A DNA stretch of 14,698 nt from WVZL01 sp041862375 (GCA_041862375.1 JBGVTE010000061.1:1-14698), one strand, 5' to 3'; positions 5,834 to 13,443 are shown, numbered from the stretch's first letter. Notes: a model not told the origin generated them from the letters alone. Made by a program: numbers and translations.

Positions 5834-7678
5834 ATGATTATTCTTCGAAAAAAAATTTTACAACTGATAGCTGTCATTTTCCTGCTCTTTCTTTTTGCCT
5901 TTGCCTGGCAAAGAGCTGATTCCGGGAATGATTTAAACAGAGGGCTTCTGGCATTATTCCCGTTCGAAGGCAATATTAAGGATTATTCAGGAAACGAAAA
6001 CAGAAGCTTTCTTGTCGGGACCGAGAGATATATTCAGGGGGAATTCGGAAAGGCCTTGGAGCTGGACGGGCGGTCATTCATCAAGGTAAGAATGGCCACT
6101 CTGCCTATATCAAACCAAAACAGGACATTGACCTTGTGGGTCAAATCATACGACACCGACGAAAGCAAATTCCCGAATTTTGCTGTCTGTTACGGCATCC
6201 CTCTTGACGGCCAGTCTTTTGGGATCATGGAAGATGGATTTCCTGATATAGATAAGAACAACTGGTTCACTTTCACCTTCGGAAGATCCGATTCTCGATA
6301 TAATGTTGATTTTCAGTCATCCGTCAAAGGCGATTGGCAGTTTCTTTGCACGGTCTATCAAGATGGCAAAGTCATTAATTTTGTTGATGGTGTCTTATCC
6401 TCGACACAAGCACTGGAAATTAATACCAGCGGAACAAATCAGTTTTATATCGGAACATTTCCCATGCACGTCTACAGCTTTGTAGGAGCATTGGATGAGG
6501 TCAGACTTTATGATAGAGCCCTCTCAGAGCAAGAAATTGAAGATCTTTTTAAGCAACCTCCAGCCCCTCCTGTAAAGGATAAGCCGAAATTAGAAGAAAT
6601 CGTTCCGCAGATTGTTGAAGGTAAGCCCTACGTACTCCTGGGGAATCTAATTAAGGGAACAGGCTCTGATCCGATTCAGGATGCAGCGCTTGTGATAGAG
6701 GGAGATCGGATCGCTGCTGTTGGCACCAGGGCAGAGATCGAAATTCCTCGGGAAGCTGTCGTCATTGATCTCCACGATTCGACAATACTTCCCGGCCTCA
6801 TCGATGCACATGTTCATAACGGGTATAACGACCTTAACCTCAAAGTATGGGCTCAAGAGGGGATTACAACTGTGCGGGATTTGGGCGTTTCCTATGAACT
6901 AGATGCCTTTGTCATCCGTGATAAGCTACAGAGTGATCCGAAGTGTGCCCGATTGGTCGCTGTGGGTCCGATTTTAACTGTTCCTGAGGGCTTTCCCCCT
7001 GGAAACATCGGCTTGAGAATAACTTCGGTTGAGGACGCCAGGGAGAAAACAACAATTCTTCTTGATAAGGGCGCTGATGTCATCAAGGTTGGCCTTGAAT
7101 CCCGGGCCGGCCCCATCCTTTCCCCCGATGAGCTTTCTGTCATCGTCGAAACGGCACATCAGCGGAGTAAGTTGGTGTCAGCTCATGTGACAACTTCTCA
7201 GGACCTGCGTCTGGCCTTTGAGAGTGGAGTCGATGACATGGCTCACATTGTATGGTTTGGTCATGTGCCTGACGATATTATTAAAAGGATGGTGGAATCC
7301 GGTGTCTACTGGGTGACAACTCTGGCCGCTACGCCAGACAAAATTCGAGCCGGGTGTATGGAATCTTTGAGTCGCTTTGTCAAAGCAGGCGGCATGGTCG
7401 TTTATGGAACGGATGCAGGGTATATTCCTCACCAGGAGATTGGGATGTCAATCCGGGAACTGAAATTAATGAAAGAGGCCGGAATGACGCCCCTTGATGT
7501 CATCACAGCCGCCACTCGAAACGCCGCCCAGGTCTCCAGCATTGCGGAAGATGTCGGAACTCTGGAAAGAGGGAAAATTGCCGATATTCTTGTTGTCGAG
7601 GGCAATCCATTGGAGGATTTGAATGAATTATCTAAAGTGCGCCTCGTGATTCGGGAAGGAGTCATCATCCGGAAATAG
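5834..7678 (+). CDS. Exported LamG-amidohydrolase fusion protein
   Basis: 614 residues. ATG 5834 follows AAGGAGG by 6 bases. A signal peptide (about 1-24, FAFA) leads to a LamG/concanavalin-like beta-sandwich (about 36-240: GLLALFPFEGNIKDYSGN, then FGKALELDG, then LDEVRLYDRALSEQEI near 220-235). A proline-rich linker (241-250) follows, then an amidohydrolase-superfamily TIM barrel with its flanking beta domain (about 265-614). Metal ligands are complete: His326 and His328 (DAHVH), Lys418 (VIKVG, possible carboxylated Lys), His451, His471 and Asp527 (YGTDAG). The closest style is the imidazolonepropionase/prolidase-like branch that hydrolyses cyclic amides or peptides. The LamG domain probably binds glycan or another surface polymer. 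The gene stands alone on the plus strand between direct repeats C and D. The substrate is unknown; export and catalytic competence are well supported. Confidence 0.88.
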   Translation: MIILRKKILQLIAVIFLLFLFAFAWQRADSGNDLNRGLLALFPFEGNIKDYSGNENRSFLVGTERYIQGEFGKALELDGRSFIKVRMATLPISNQNRTLTLWVKSYDTDESKFPNFAVCYGIPLDGQSFGIMEDGFPDIDKNNWFTFTFGRSDSRYNVDFQSSVKGDWQFLCTVYQDGKVINFVDGVLSSTQALEINTSGTNQFYIGTFPMHVYSFVGALDEVRLYDRALSEQEIEDLFKQPPAPPVKDKPKLEEIVPQIVEGKPYVLLGNLIKGTGSDPIQDAALVIEGDRIAAVGTRAEIEIPREAVVIDLHDSTILPGLIDAHVHNGYNDLNLKVWAQEGITTVRDLGVSYELDAFVIRDKLQSDPKCARLVAVGPILTVPEGFPPGNIGLRITSVEDAREKTTILLDKGADVIKVGLESRAGPILSPDELSVIVETAHQRSKLVSAHVTTSQDLRLAFESGVDDMAHIVWFGHVPDDIIKRMVESGVYWVTTLAATPDKIRAGCMESLSRFVKAGGMVVYGTDAGYIPHQEIGMSIRELKLMKEAGMTPLDVITAATRNAAQVSSIAEDVGTLERGKIADILVVEGNPLEDLNELSKVRLVIREGVIIRK

Positions 7679-7696
7679 AGATGCCGCTAATTTGAA

Positions 7697-7732
7697 AAGT
7701 TATGAAAGTTATGAAAGCCTGACCCCATCGTT
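7697..7732 (+). repeat. Dispersed repeat, copy D (right flank of amidohydrolase)
   Basis: Nearly identical to copy C, with two GTTATGAAA units then GCCTGACCCCATCGTT. It lies between the convergent ends of the amidohydrolase and methyltransferase genes and touches the methyltransferase stop codon (7733-7735). Unlike A, B and C it lacks the GGATnnATCC companion. Confidence 0.8.
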
Positions 7733-8521
7733 CTACTTCTCTCTCATCAACCGCAAATAATTCTTAAGGGAAGGGTCTTTTCCGAGCAAGGCTTGAGCAG
7801 CAGAGAGCGAGGTTAAAAGCTTTTTATCAAGTGGGTCGAGGATAGCAGCGTCCAGTCCCTGTTTGAGAGCGAGGGCAAGAAAAGTCCTGTTTATCAGCCT
7901 GCGGTTTGGAAGGCCGAATGATATGTTGCTCAATCCGGCTATTGTTTTAACTTCGGGTAAATTTCTTTTTATTTTCTTGAGGGATTCAAGAAAAAGAAGC
8001 CCAGAATTCTGGTCTACACTTACAGGACGGACGAGAGGATCGATGAAAATGTCTTCTCTGTTGACTCCTTCTCGATCAAAGAAGTTAACTATCTTTGAAG
8101 CTATTGAGAGTTCTTCTTCTGGCGTTTGTGGCAATCCTTTCTCATCCATGCAGAGAGCTATCACATAAGGTCTGTATTTTTTTATAATAGGAAGAAGACT
8201 TTCTAATTTCTTTGATTCGTAAGTTAGAGAGTTTAAGAGCGCTCTTCCTTTATGAGACTTCAATCCTTCTTCCATTGCTCGAGAATTTGGAGTATCAATG
8301 GAAAGCGGGATATTCAATTTTTCTTGAAGGAGGGGGACAGCCCATCTCAGTGTGTCCACTTCATTGTCAAGAAGTGAAGCTGCGTTCAAGTCTATAAAGT
8401 GTGCTCCTGCAGCCTCTTGCTTTAGTGCATCTTCAAGGAGGAATTTCATGTCCCTCTTTTGCATAGCCTCGAGGACAGGCCTTCTGCTGGAGTTCAATCT
8501 TTCGCCAACGATTATTATCAT
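7733..8521 (-). CDS. acsE: AcsE-like methyltetrahydrofolate methyltransferase
   Basis: 262 residues, the same length I recall for the Moorella enzyme. It is a pterin-binding TIM barrel that transfers the methyl group of methyl-tetrahydrofolate to a cobalt corrinoid, classically the corrinoid iron-sulfur protein of the Wood-Ljungdahl pathway. Visible motifs are GERLNSS (6-12), FIDLNAAS (42-49), LSIDTPN (Asp76), LLNSLTYE (Asn97), FIDPLVRPV (Asp161), AGLSNISFGLP (Asn199) and NRTFLALALKQGLDAAI. Asp76, Asn97, Asp161 and Asn199 correspond to the known pterin-binding set. It is last in the operon. The gap to nifS is 89 bp and carries an inverted repeat; no strong Shine-Dalgarno precedes ATG 8521. 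No corrinoid protein or CODH gene is in the window, so the acceptor is open. A MetH-fragment-like or demethylase partner role is an alternative. Confidence 0.8.
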   Translation of the reverse strand: MIIIVGERLNSSRRPVLEAMQKRDMKFLLEDALKQEAAGAHFIDLNAASLLDNEVDTLRWAVPLLQEKLNIPLSIDTPNSRAMEEGLKSHKGRALLNSLTYESKKLESLLPIIKKYRPYVIALCMDEKGLPQTPEEELSIASKIVNFFDREGVNREDIFIDPLVRPVSVDQNSGLLFLESLKKIKRNLPEVKTIAGLSNISFGLPNRRLINRTFLALALKQGLDAAILDPLDKKLLTSLSAAQALLGKDPSLKNYLRLMREK

Positions 8522-8537
8522 TGTGTTTTATTTCGTT

Positions 8538-8576
8538 TTTCCCGCTTCTCCCGTCAATCTGGTTTCAAGCGGGAAA
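8538..8576. repeat. 10-bp inverted repeat between cysteine desulfurase and methyltransferase genes
   Basis: TTTCCCGCTT (8538-8547) and AAGCGGGAAA (8567-8576) are perfect complements around a 19-nt loop. In the direction of transcription no U-run follows the stem, so it is not a standard terminator. It may set the relative expression of the last operon gene by RNA processing or 3'-end protection. Confidence 0.6.
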
Positions 8577-8610
8577 TGTAAGAGATTTTTAGATTTGAAT
8601 GATTATTTAT

Positions 8611-9768
8611 TTACTCTTCTTCCAAATCGAGTGCGGAAATTTCTCTTAACTTCTCTACGATTTCAGGAAGCTCTCGAAGCACCACATCAATATCTTTTTC
8701 TGTGTTGAATCGTCCCAGAGACATACGGATCGAGGAACGGGCTACTTCTGGTTTTAGTCCCAAGGCTTGGAGAACATGAGATGCTTCTTCAGAAGCCTCG
8801 CTGCATGCCGATCCTGTGGAGACATAGATTTCTTTTGTAGCTAAGGCAAGAAGTATTGCTTCTGCTTCAAGGCCTAAATAAGAAAAGTTAAGTGTTCCCT
8901 TTATTCTTTTTTCAGGGTGGCCGTTAAATTTAACTTTTGGGATTTTATCTTCAATGCCTTTTTTTAGGAGACTTGAAAGCTTTTCAATTCTTTCCTTATC
9001 CTTTTTCTCCAGCTCCATAAGTACCTTAACTGCTTCGCCGAAACCAACTATGCCAGAGGTATTTTCAGTGCCAGCTCTCATTTCTTTTTCCTGATGGCCC
9101 CCATGTATAAAAGGTATGATGTTTGTCCCTTTTCGAATATAGAGAGCACCTATTCCTTTGGGGCCGTAAATCTTGTGAGCAGATATAGAGAGAAGATCAA
9201 CTCCTAAATCTTTGACTTTTACGTCAATTTTCCCGAATGCCTGAACAGCATCAGTGTGAACGAGAACATCTTTTTCTCGAGCAATTTTAATTATAGCATC
9301 TAAGGGCTGGATTGTGCCTACTTCATTGTTGGCAAGCATGATTGAGATTAGAGCTGTTTGGGGAGTGATTGAATCTCTGAGGAAATCAAGGTCAACCGTT
9401 CCATACTGGTCTACTGGAACATAAGTGACTTTTACTCCTTTTTTTTCGAGATAATTTGCAGTTCGAATTATTGCTGGGTGCTCGATAGTGGAAGTAATGA
9501 TTTCATTTTTATCGGGAAAGGCGTCGAGAACTCCTCTAAGAGCGTGATTATCTGCTTCAGTGCCCGAGCCAGTAAAGAAAATTTCAGTCCTGCTGGCACC
9601 TAAAGCCTTGGCTATCGTTTCCCTTGCTTCAGTTATGAGTTCTTTGACTTTTCTTCCAATAGGGTAGAGGGAAGAAGGATTTCCAAATTGATCTTTGAGA
9701 AACCGGGACATTTTTTCCCAGACACGTGGATCGAGAGGTGTAGTTGCATTATTATCCAGGTAGACCAT
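8611..9768 (-). CDS. NifS/IscS-type cysteine desulfurase
   Basis: 385 residues, pyridoxal-phosphate enzyme. It converts cysteine to alanine and leaves a persulfide on its active-site Cys for Fe-S cluster or thio-cofactor assembly. It opens with VYLDNNATTPLDP. The cofactor-binding set is present: GSGTEADN (about 68-74), His97 (EHPA), Asp173 (HTDAVQ), and Lys199 in SAHKIYGPKG for the Schiff base. RAGTENTSG lies at 231-239. The catalytic Cys322 is in STGSACSEAS, the group I (NifS/IscS) loop. The gene starts at ATG 9768, with AAAGGAG 5-6 bases upstream, 24 bp after the DUF1015 gene. No scaffold (IscU/NifU) is adjacent, so its sulfur acceptor may be the corrinoid/Fe-S enzymes of the one-carbon pathway or general. 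Function is secure; the nifS versus iscS subname is not. Confidence 0.92.
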   Translation of the reverse strand: MVYLDNNATTPLDPRVWEKMSRFLKDQFGNPSSLYPIGRKVKELITEARETIAKALGASRTEIFFTGSGTEADNHALRGVLDAFPDKNEIITSTIEHPAIIRTANYLEKKGVKVTYVPVDQYGTVDLDFLRDSITPQTALISIMLANNEVGTIQPLDAIIKIAREKDVLVHTDAVQAFGKIDVKVKDLGVDLLSISAHKIYGPKGIGALYIRKGTNIIPFIHGGHQEKEMRAGTENTSGIVGFGEAVKVLMELEKKDKERIEKLSSLLKKGIEDKIPKVKFNGHPEKRIKGTLNFSYLGLEAEAILLALATKEIYVSTGSACSEASEEASHVLQALGLKPEVARSSIRMSLGRFNTEKDIDVVLRELPEIVEKLREISALDLEEE

Positions 9769-9792
9769 ACATACTCCTTTTTGTATTAAGAC

Positions 9793-11118
9793 TCACTCCT
9801 CCAGAGGATTAATGATTAATCCAGATTTTAGCTTAGGAAAAAAATCTGTTGATTTATGAGGCATAACCTCTCCACTTTCAACAATTTCTTTAATCTGATT
9901 AAGCGAAGGGGAGCGGAGAAGAAAAATCATCTGAAATTCACCGTCTTTCACTTTTTTAAGACCCTCTTCTAGATTTCTGATGTAACTTACATTATTTTCC
10001 AGGGAAAACGGGCCAGAAGAAAACTCAGTAAGTCTATCAATAATGAGAGAATGGAGAATCGAAACATCCAGCCTCTTCCATTCCCTGGATTTCCCTCCGT
10101 TAATTTCTGCATCTAGAATATCCTCTGATTTCAGGTGGAAAATATAAATTTTGTCAAATTCAGAGATATAAGCCGTGAAGGTATAGTTCTCTCTCTCAAT
10201 TTTCTGCTGAGCTATTTCAATAACAGATTTATCCGAAGGATCTGGGCAGTTAATCTCTGATATTTCAAACCAGGTTGAAAAGAATTGCTTTAACCCATCT
10301 TCTGTCAGTTTGTCTAAATCCTTTACCAGTCTGTAGGTAGGGAGGATGACCAAACCCGGATCATCCAAGTCAAATAGAGTCATCATGATGAAGTTAAATG
10401 ATTCGTCTCCTTTGACTTCTTTTATATGCTCAATCATTTCATTGCGGTAATTGAGAGAAGTCTCGTAGCGGTGATGTCCATCAGCAATGATAAGAACTTT
10501 ATCAGCCATAGCTTCTTGAATTTTTTGAATTGCATACTTGTCTGAAATCTTCCATACGCGGTGACTGTTATTATCTTCATCCTGAGTATCAGCGACAACT
10601 TCAGCTTTTTCCAATGCCTCTTGGACAGCCTGGAATACCTTTTTTTCCTCGTCTTTATAGAGGAGAAAAATCTGTCCTGTGTTAGCTTTTGTAGCTCGGA
10701 GAAGGTTTAATCTGTCTATTTTGTGTTTAGGGAATGTTTTTTCATGAGGAAGCACTTTCTTTGAAGAGAATTCCTCCAGCTTAACTCTAGCTATAATACC
10801 TTTCCTCTTTTTTCTCTCATTTCTCACAGAGAATTCCTGCTCGTAGATGTAGAGAGCTTCTGTTTCATCTCTTATGAGTATTTCTTCTTTCTCCCATTCA
10901 TTCAGATAAATCCCTGCTCTTTTATACTTGTCTTTTTCTGGATGCTCAAGGTCATCTTCTTTCCCCAGAATAATTCTTACCACGTTGTAGGGATTTCTAT
11001 TGTAATATTCTTCCTGCATTAGTGGGGTAATTCGATCATATGGTTCTGTTATAACTTCGCTGAGGTTTACTTTTTTTGTGTTGTATCTCAGTCCTTTGAA
11101 GGATTTTATTTCAGCCAT
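9793..11118 (-). CDS. DUF1015 family protein linked to serine synthesis
   Basis: 441 residues, full length for DUF1015 (about 400-440). Family marks are PFKGLRY-like opening (SFKGLRYNTKKV), EPYDRITPLMQEEYYNRNPY (25-44), RIILG (48-52), LPHEKTFPKHKIDRLNLLRA (123-142), the signature IADGHHRYETS (211-221), LPTYRLV (259-265) and LDVSILHSLIID. It appears soluble, with no signal peptide. The biochemical role is not established to my knowledge. The family is repeatedly found beside serA and a serC-type aminotransferase (for example in Bacteroidetes), as here, which suggests a role in phosphoserine metabolism. It follows serA by 37 bp with GGAGG ahead of ATG 11118. It could be an enzyme or a regulator; the conserved His-His-Arg points to catalysis or phosphate binding. 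Confidence 0.88.
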   Translation of the reverse strand: MAEIKSFKGLRYNTKKVNLSEVITEPYDRITPLMQEEYYNRNPYNVVRIILGKEDDLEHPEKDKYKRAGIYLNEWEKEEILIRDETEALYIYEQEFSVRNERKKRKGIIARVKLEEFSSKKVLPHEKTFPKHKIDRLNLLRATKANTGQIFLLYKDEEKKVFQAVQEALEKAEVVADTQDEDNNSHRVWKISDKYAIQKIQEAMADKVLIIADGHHRYETSLNYRNEMIEHIKEVKGDESFNFIMMTLFDLDDPGLVILPTYRLVKDLDKLTEDGLKQFFSTWFEISEINCPDPSDKSVIEIAQQKIERENYTFTAYISEFDKIYIFHLKSEDILDAEINGGKSREWKRLDVSILHSLIIDRLTEFSSGPFSLENNVSYIRNLEEGLKKVKDGEFQMIFLLRSPSLNQIKEIVESGEVMPHKSTDFFPKLKSGLIINPLEE

Positions 11119-11155
11119 TTTTCCTCCACTTGTATCCAGTTTTAAGACTTGATAT

Positions 11156-12061
11156 CTATATCAGCCTTTCTTTTAAAATATTTACTACTTCCAGGCCCGC
11201 TCTTTTCTGCCCCTCTTTAGCTGCTGCTCCTATATGAGGTGTGGCGATAACGTTGGGATGGTCAATGAGAGAGAAGTCTTCTGGCGGCTCCTTTTCGAAA
11301 ACATCTATGGCTGCAGCTCTTACTTTGCCTGAGTTTAATGCTTCTATGAGGGCTTTTTCGTCAACAGTGCCTCCGCGTGAAGCATTGATGAGGATGACGC
11401 CTTCTTTCATTTTCTCGAATTCTTTTTCGCTTATCATATGTTTTGTTTCCTCAGTTAAAGGCAGATGAAGCGATATAATATCCGATAGGGAAAGAAGCTC
11501 TTCTAAAGAGACTTGTTTGATATCGAGATCAGTTTCAATTTTTATGATGTCATAAGCAATAACATTCATCCCGAAAGCTATGGCTCGTTTTGCCACTTCT
11601 TGCCCGATTCTGCCGCCCCCGATAATCCCAAGATTTTTCTCGTAAAGTTCTGTTCCTGAGAGAGCCTTTTTTTCCCACTTGTGTTCTTTCATCGAGAGGT
11701 TCGCTTTGCCGTGGTTGCGCACAGTAGCGAGCATTAATCCAAAGGTATGTTCAGCTACGGAAATTGATGTCGCTGCAGGTGTATTTGCAACCTGGATACC
11801 CTTTGTTTTGGCTGCAGCTACATCAATATTATCCAAGCCAATTCCTGCTCTGACGATAAGTTCTAGGTTTGAAGCTGCATCAATAACCGGGCTTGTAATT
11901 TTTGTAGCACTCCTTACCACAGCAGCATTGAATTCAGGGATAGTTTTGATTAACTCGTCTTCGTCCATTCCGGTTTTTTGAGTAACCTCAAAATCTTGGA
12001 TGGCTTTGAGTTTTTCAAATGCCTCAGGATTTAAGGCGTCTGCAACTAATATTTTCTTCAT
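11156..12061 (-). CDS. serA: D-3-phosphoglycerate dehydrogenase, short form
   Basis: 301 residues from ATG 12061, chosen because AGGAG lies 8 bases upstream; a TTG two codons earlier is too close to it. It oxidises 3-phosphoglycerate to 3-phosphohydroxypyruvate with NAD. The NAD fold carries GGGRIG (148-153) with Asp171 after the second strand, favouring NAD over NADP. The catalytic triad is Arg229 (NASRGG), Glu258 (FEKEPP) and His276 (TPHIGA). The protein ends right after the catalytic core, so it lacks the ACT and intervening domains that give serine feedback inhibition in longer SerA proteins. The start overlaps the upstream aminotransferase stop by 4 bp (ATGA), implying translational coupling. 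Close relatives act on glyoxylate or hydroxypyruvate, so the name leans partly on context. Confidence 0.88.
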   Translation of the reverse strand: MKKILVADALNPEAFEKLKAIQDFEVTQKTGMDEDELIKTIPEFNAAVVRSATKITSPVIDAASNLELIVRAGIGLDNIDVAAAKTKGIQVANTPAATSISVAEHTFGLMLATVRNHGKANLSMKEHKWEKKALSGTELYEKNLGIIGGGRIGQEVAKRAIAFGMNVIAYDIIKIETDLDIKQVSLEELLSLSDIISLHLPLTEETKHMISEKEFEKMKEGVILINASRGGTVDEKALIEALNSGKVRAAAIDVFEKEPPEDFSLIDHPNVIATPHIGAAAKEGQKRAGLEVVNILKERLI

Positions 12062-13203
12062 TGCCAATTCTCCTCTAATACAGCTTCGGCTGCTTTTATA
12101 GAGCTTCCTCTCTCGAACTCGTAGCCCAGTTCGGAGAGTGTCATTTCCAGAGCAGCCAGCGCTGTTATGATGTCAAACCCGCCCATGTAGCCCAAGTGGG
12201 CGATCCTGAAAATTTTTCCTTTATAAGGATCCTGACCTCCAGCTATGTAGGCCATGAATTTTCCCTGCATGGTTTTTACAAGCTTCACACCGTCAACACC
12301 ATCCGGAACTTTAATTGCAGTGAGGATGTTTCCGGGTCTTTTTGAGAGCAGTTCCAGGCCGAGTGCTTTTACTCCAGAACGGGTTGCATCTGCGAGTATG
12401 CGGTGGTGCTCGAGGAGCTTCTCAAGTCCGATTGATTTAATGAGGTCAAGAGCTTTTTTCTGCTGAATGACAAGAGAGACAGCAGGTGTATAAGGAGTTG
12501 TCTTCTTTTCCAGGTTCTTTCTGTATTTTTTAGCATCAAAATAGAATTTTGGAAGGGTTGATTTCTCCACTGAATTCCATGCTTTAGGGCTGAAAGCGAG
12601 GTAGGCTAAACCAGGGGGAATCATGAATGATTTTTGGGAGCCGGCTACAAGAACGTCGACCTTCCACTCATCCATCAGACAAGGAGTAGCACCAAGGCCG
12701 GAGATGCCGTCAACAACGAGAATGGCATTATGCTGAACCATTACTTCTCCGTATCCTTGAATATCATAGATAGTTCCAGATGATGTTTCTGAGAGAGTTG
12801 CAAAAACTGCCTTTATATCCGGGTCTGCTTTTAACTCTTCAGAAAGCTGTTCTTTGGAATAAGGGTCTCCCCATTCGAGAACAATTTCTTTAACGTCCAC
12901 TCCATAAGCTCGGCAGATCTGTCCCCATCTCTCGCCGAATTTTCCTCCATTAATGGTTATGACTTTGTCATTGGGACAGAGAGTGTTAATGACAGCAGTC
13001 TCCATGGCTCCCGTTCCCGATGAAGCGAGAACAAAAACGTCCTGTTGAGTCTGGAATACGTATTTCAATCCTTCTGTAACTTCCATGAAGATATTTGAAA
13101 ATTCGGAAGTGCGGTGATGGATGATAGGCTGTGCAGCAGCGGAAAGTACATCTTCAGGAACAGGAGTTGGTCCAGGGGAAAGAAGATAGTATTTTTTTAT
13201 CAT
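12058..13203 (-). CDS. Class V aminotransferase (phosphoserine or serine-glyoxylate type)
   Basis: 381 residues, pyridoxal-phosphate enzyme of the alanine-glyoxylate/serine-pyruvate aminotransferase branch. GPTPVP (11-16) opens the active site. SSGTGAMET (61-69) contacts the cofactor phosphate, Asp165 (VVDGISGLGA) pairs with the ring, Lys191 in GSQKSFMIPPG is the Schiff-base lysine, and Arg333 (FRIAHLGYMG) binds the substrate carboxylate. ATG 13203 follows AGGAGG by about 6 bases. It is coupled to serA by a 4-bp overlap. Similar serA-linked class V enzymes in Thermotoga and methanogens are thought to act as phosphoserine aminotransferase in place of classical SerC. Serine-glyoxylate transamination remains an alternative. 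It is the first gene of the operon. Confidence 0.88.
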   Translation of the reverse strand: MIKKYYLLSPGPTPVPEDVLSAAAQPIIHHRTSEFSNIFMEVTEGLKYVFQTQQDVFVLASSGTGAMETAVINTLCPNDKVITINGGKFGERWGQICRAYGVDVKEIVLEWGDPYSKEQLSEELKADPDIKAVFATLSETSSGTIYDIQGYGEVMVQHNAILVVDGISGLGATPCLMDEWKVDVLVAGSQKSFMIPPGLAYLAFSPKAWNSVEKSTLPKFYFDAKKYRKNLEKKTTPYTPAVSLVIQQKKALDLIKSIGLEKLLEHHRILADATRSGVKALGLELLSKRPGNILTAIKVPDGVDGVKLVKTMQGKFMAYIAGGQDPYKGKIFRIAHLGYMGGFDIITALAALEMTLSELGYEFERGSSIKAAEAVLEENWQ

Positions 13204-13402
13204 ATGAGTCCTCCTTTTTAATAAAATATGTAAGAAAGGCTGGCTATGTCACACAAAGCAATCATACATCCCACATTGCAGGCGAGAATAAGAAATATTT
13301 GTGGATGTTATGATAAAAATTTTATATCCTTCTCGCCTTATTAACCTTTCTTACGCTTGCTATGCACATATGATTCAGTGCTTCTTACATGCGTCCTACA
13401 GG
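13204..13402 (-). promoter_or_regulatory. Structured 5' leader of the serine operon with competing stems
   Basis: Read in the direction of transcription, three segments compete. GTAAGAAAGG (13354-13345) pairs perfectly over 10 bp with CCTTTCTTAC (13239-13230). Inside that stem AGGCGAGAA and TTCTCGCCT (13338-13330 with 13288-13280) form a second perfect 9-bp stem. An earlier segment ATGTAAGAA (13390-13382) can instead pair over 9 bp with TTCTTACAT, the same strand near the ribosome site. A hairpin GCAC/GTGC (13381-13378 with 13367-13364) lies between the two competitors. The shared strand ends about 12 nt before the AGGAGG (13215-13210). This layout fits a switch acting on translation start or transcription. 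No known riboswitch class was recognised. A small inverted-repeat insertion is an alternative. Confidence 0.5.
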
Positions 13403-13407
13403 TAATT

Positions 13408-13436
13408 AAATTATCAAAAATAGCAGTTACAGTCAA
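13408..13436 (-). promoter_or_regulatory. Candidate promoter of the serine operon
   Basis: Minus strand TTGACT (13431-13436) with GATAAT (13410-13415) at a 15-bp spacing, or TAATTT (13408-13413) at 17 bp. The first two bases of the -35 lie in the 9-bp target duplication of the neighbouring inserted element. The promoter therefore predates or survived the insertion and now sits directly at the element's edge. Confidence 0.4.
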
Positions 13437-13443
13437 TCAGAGC

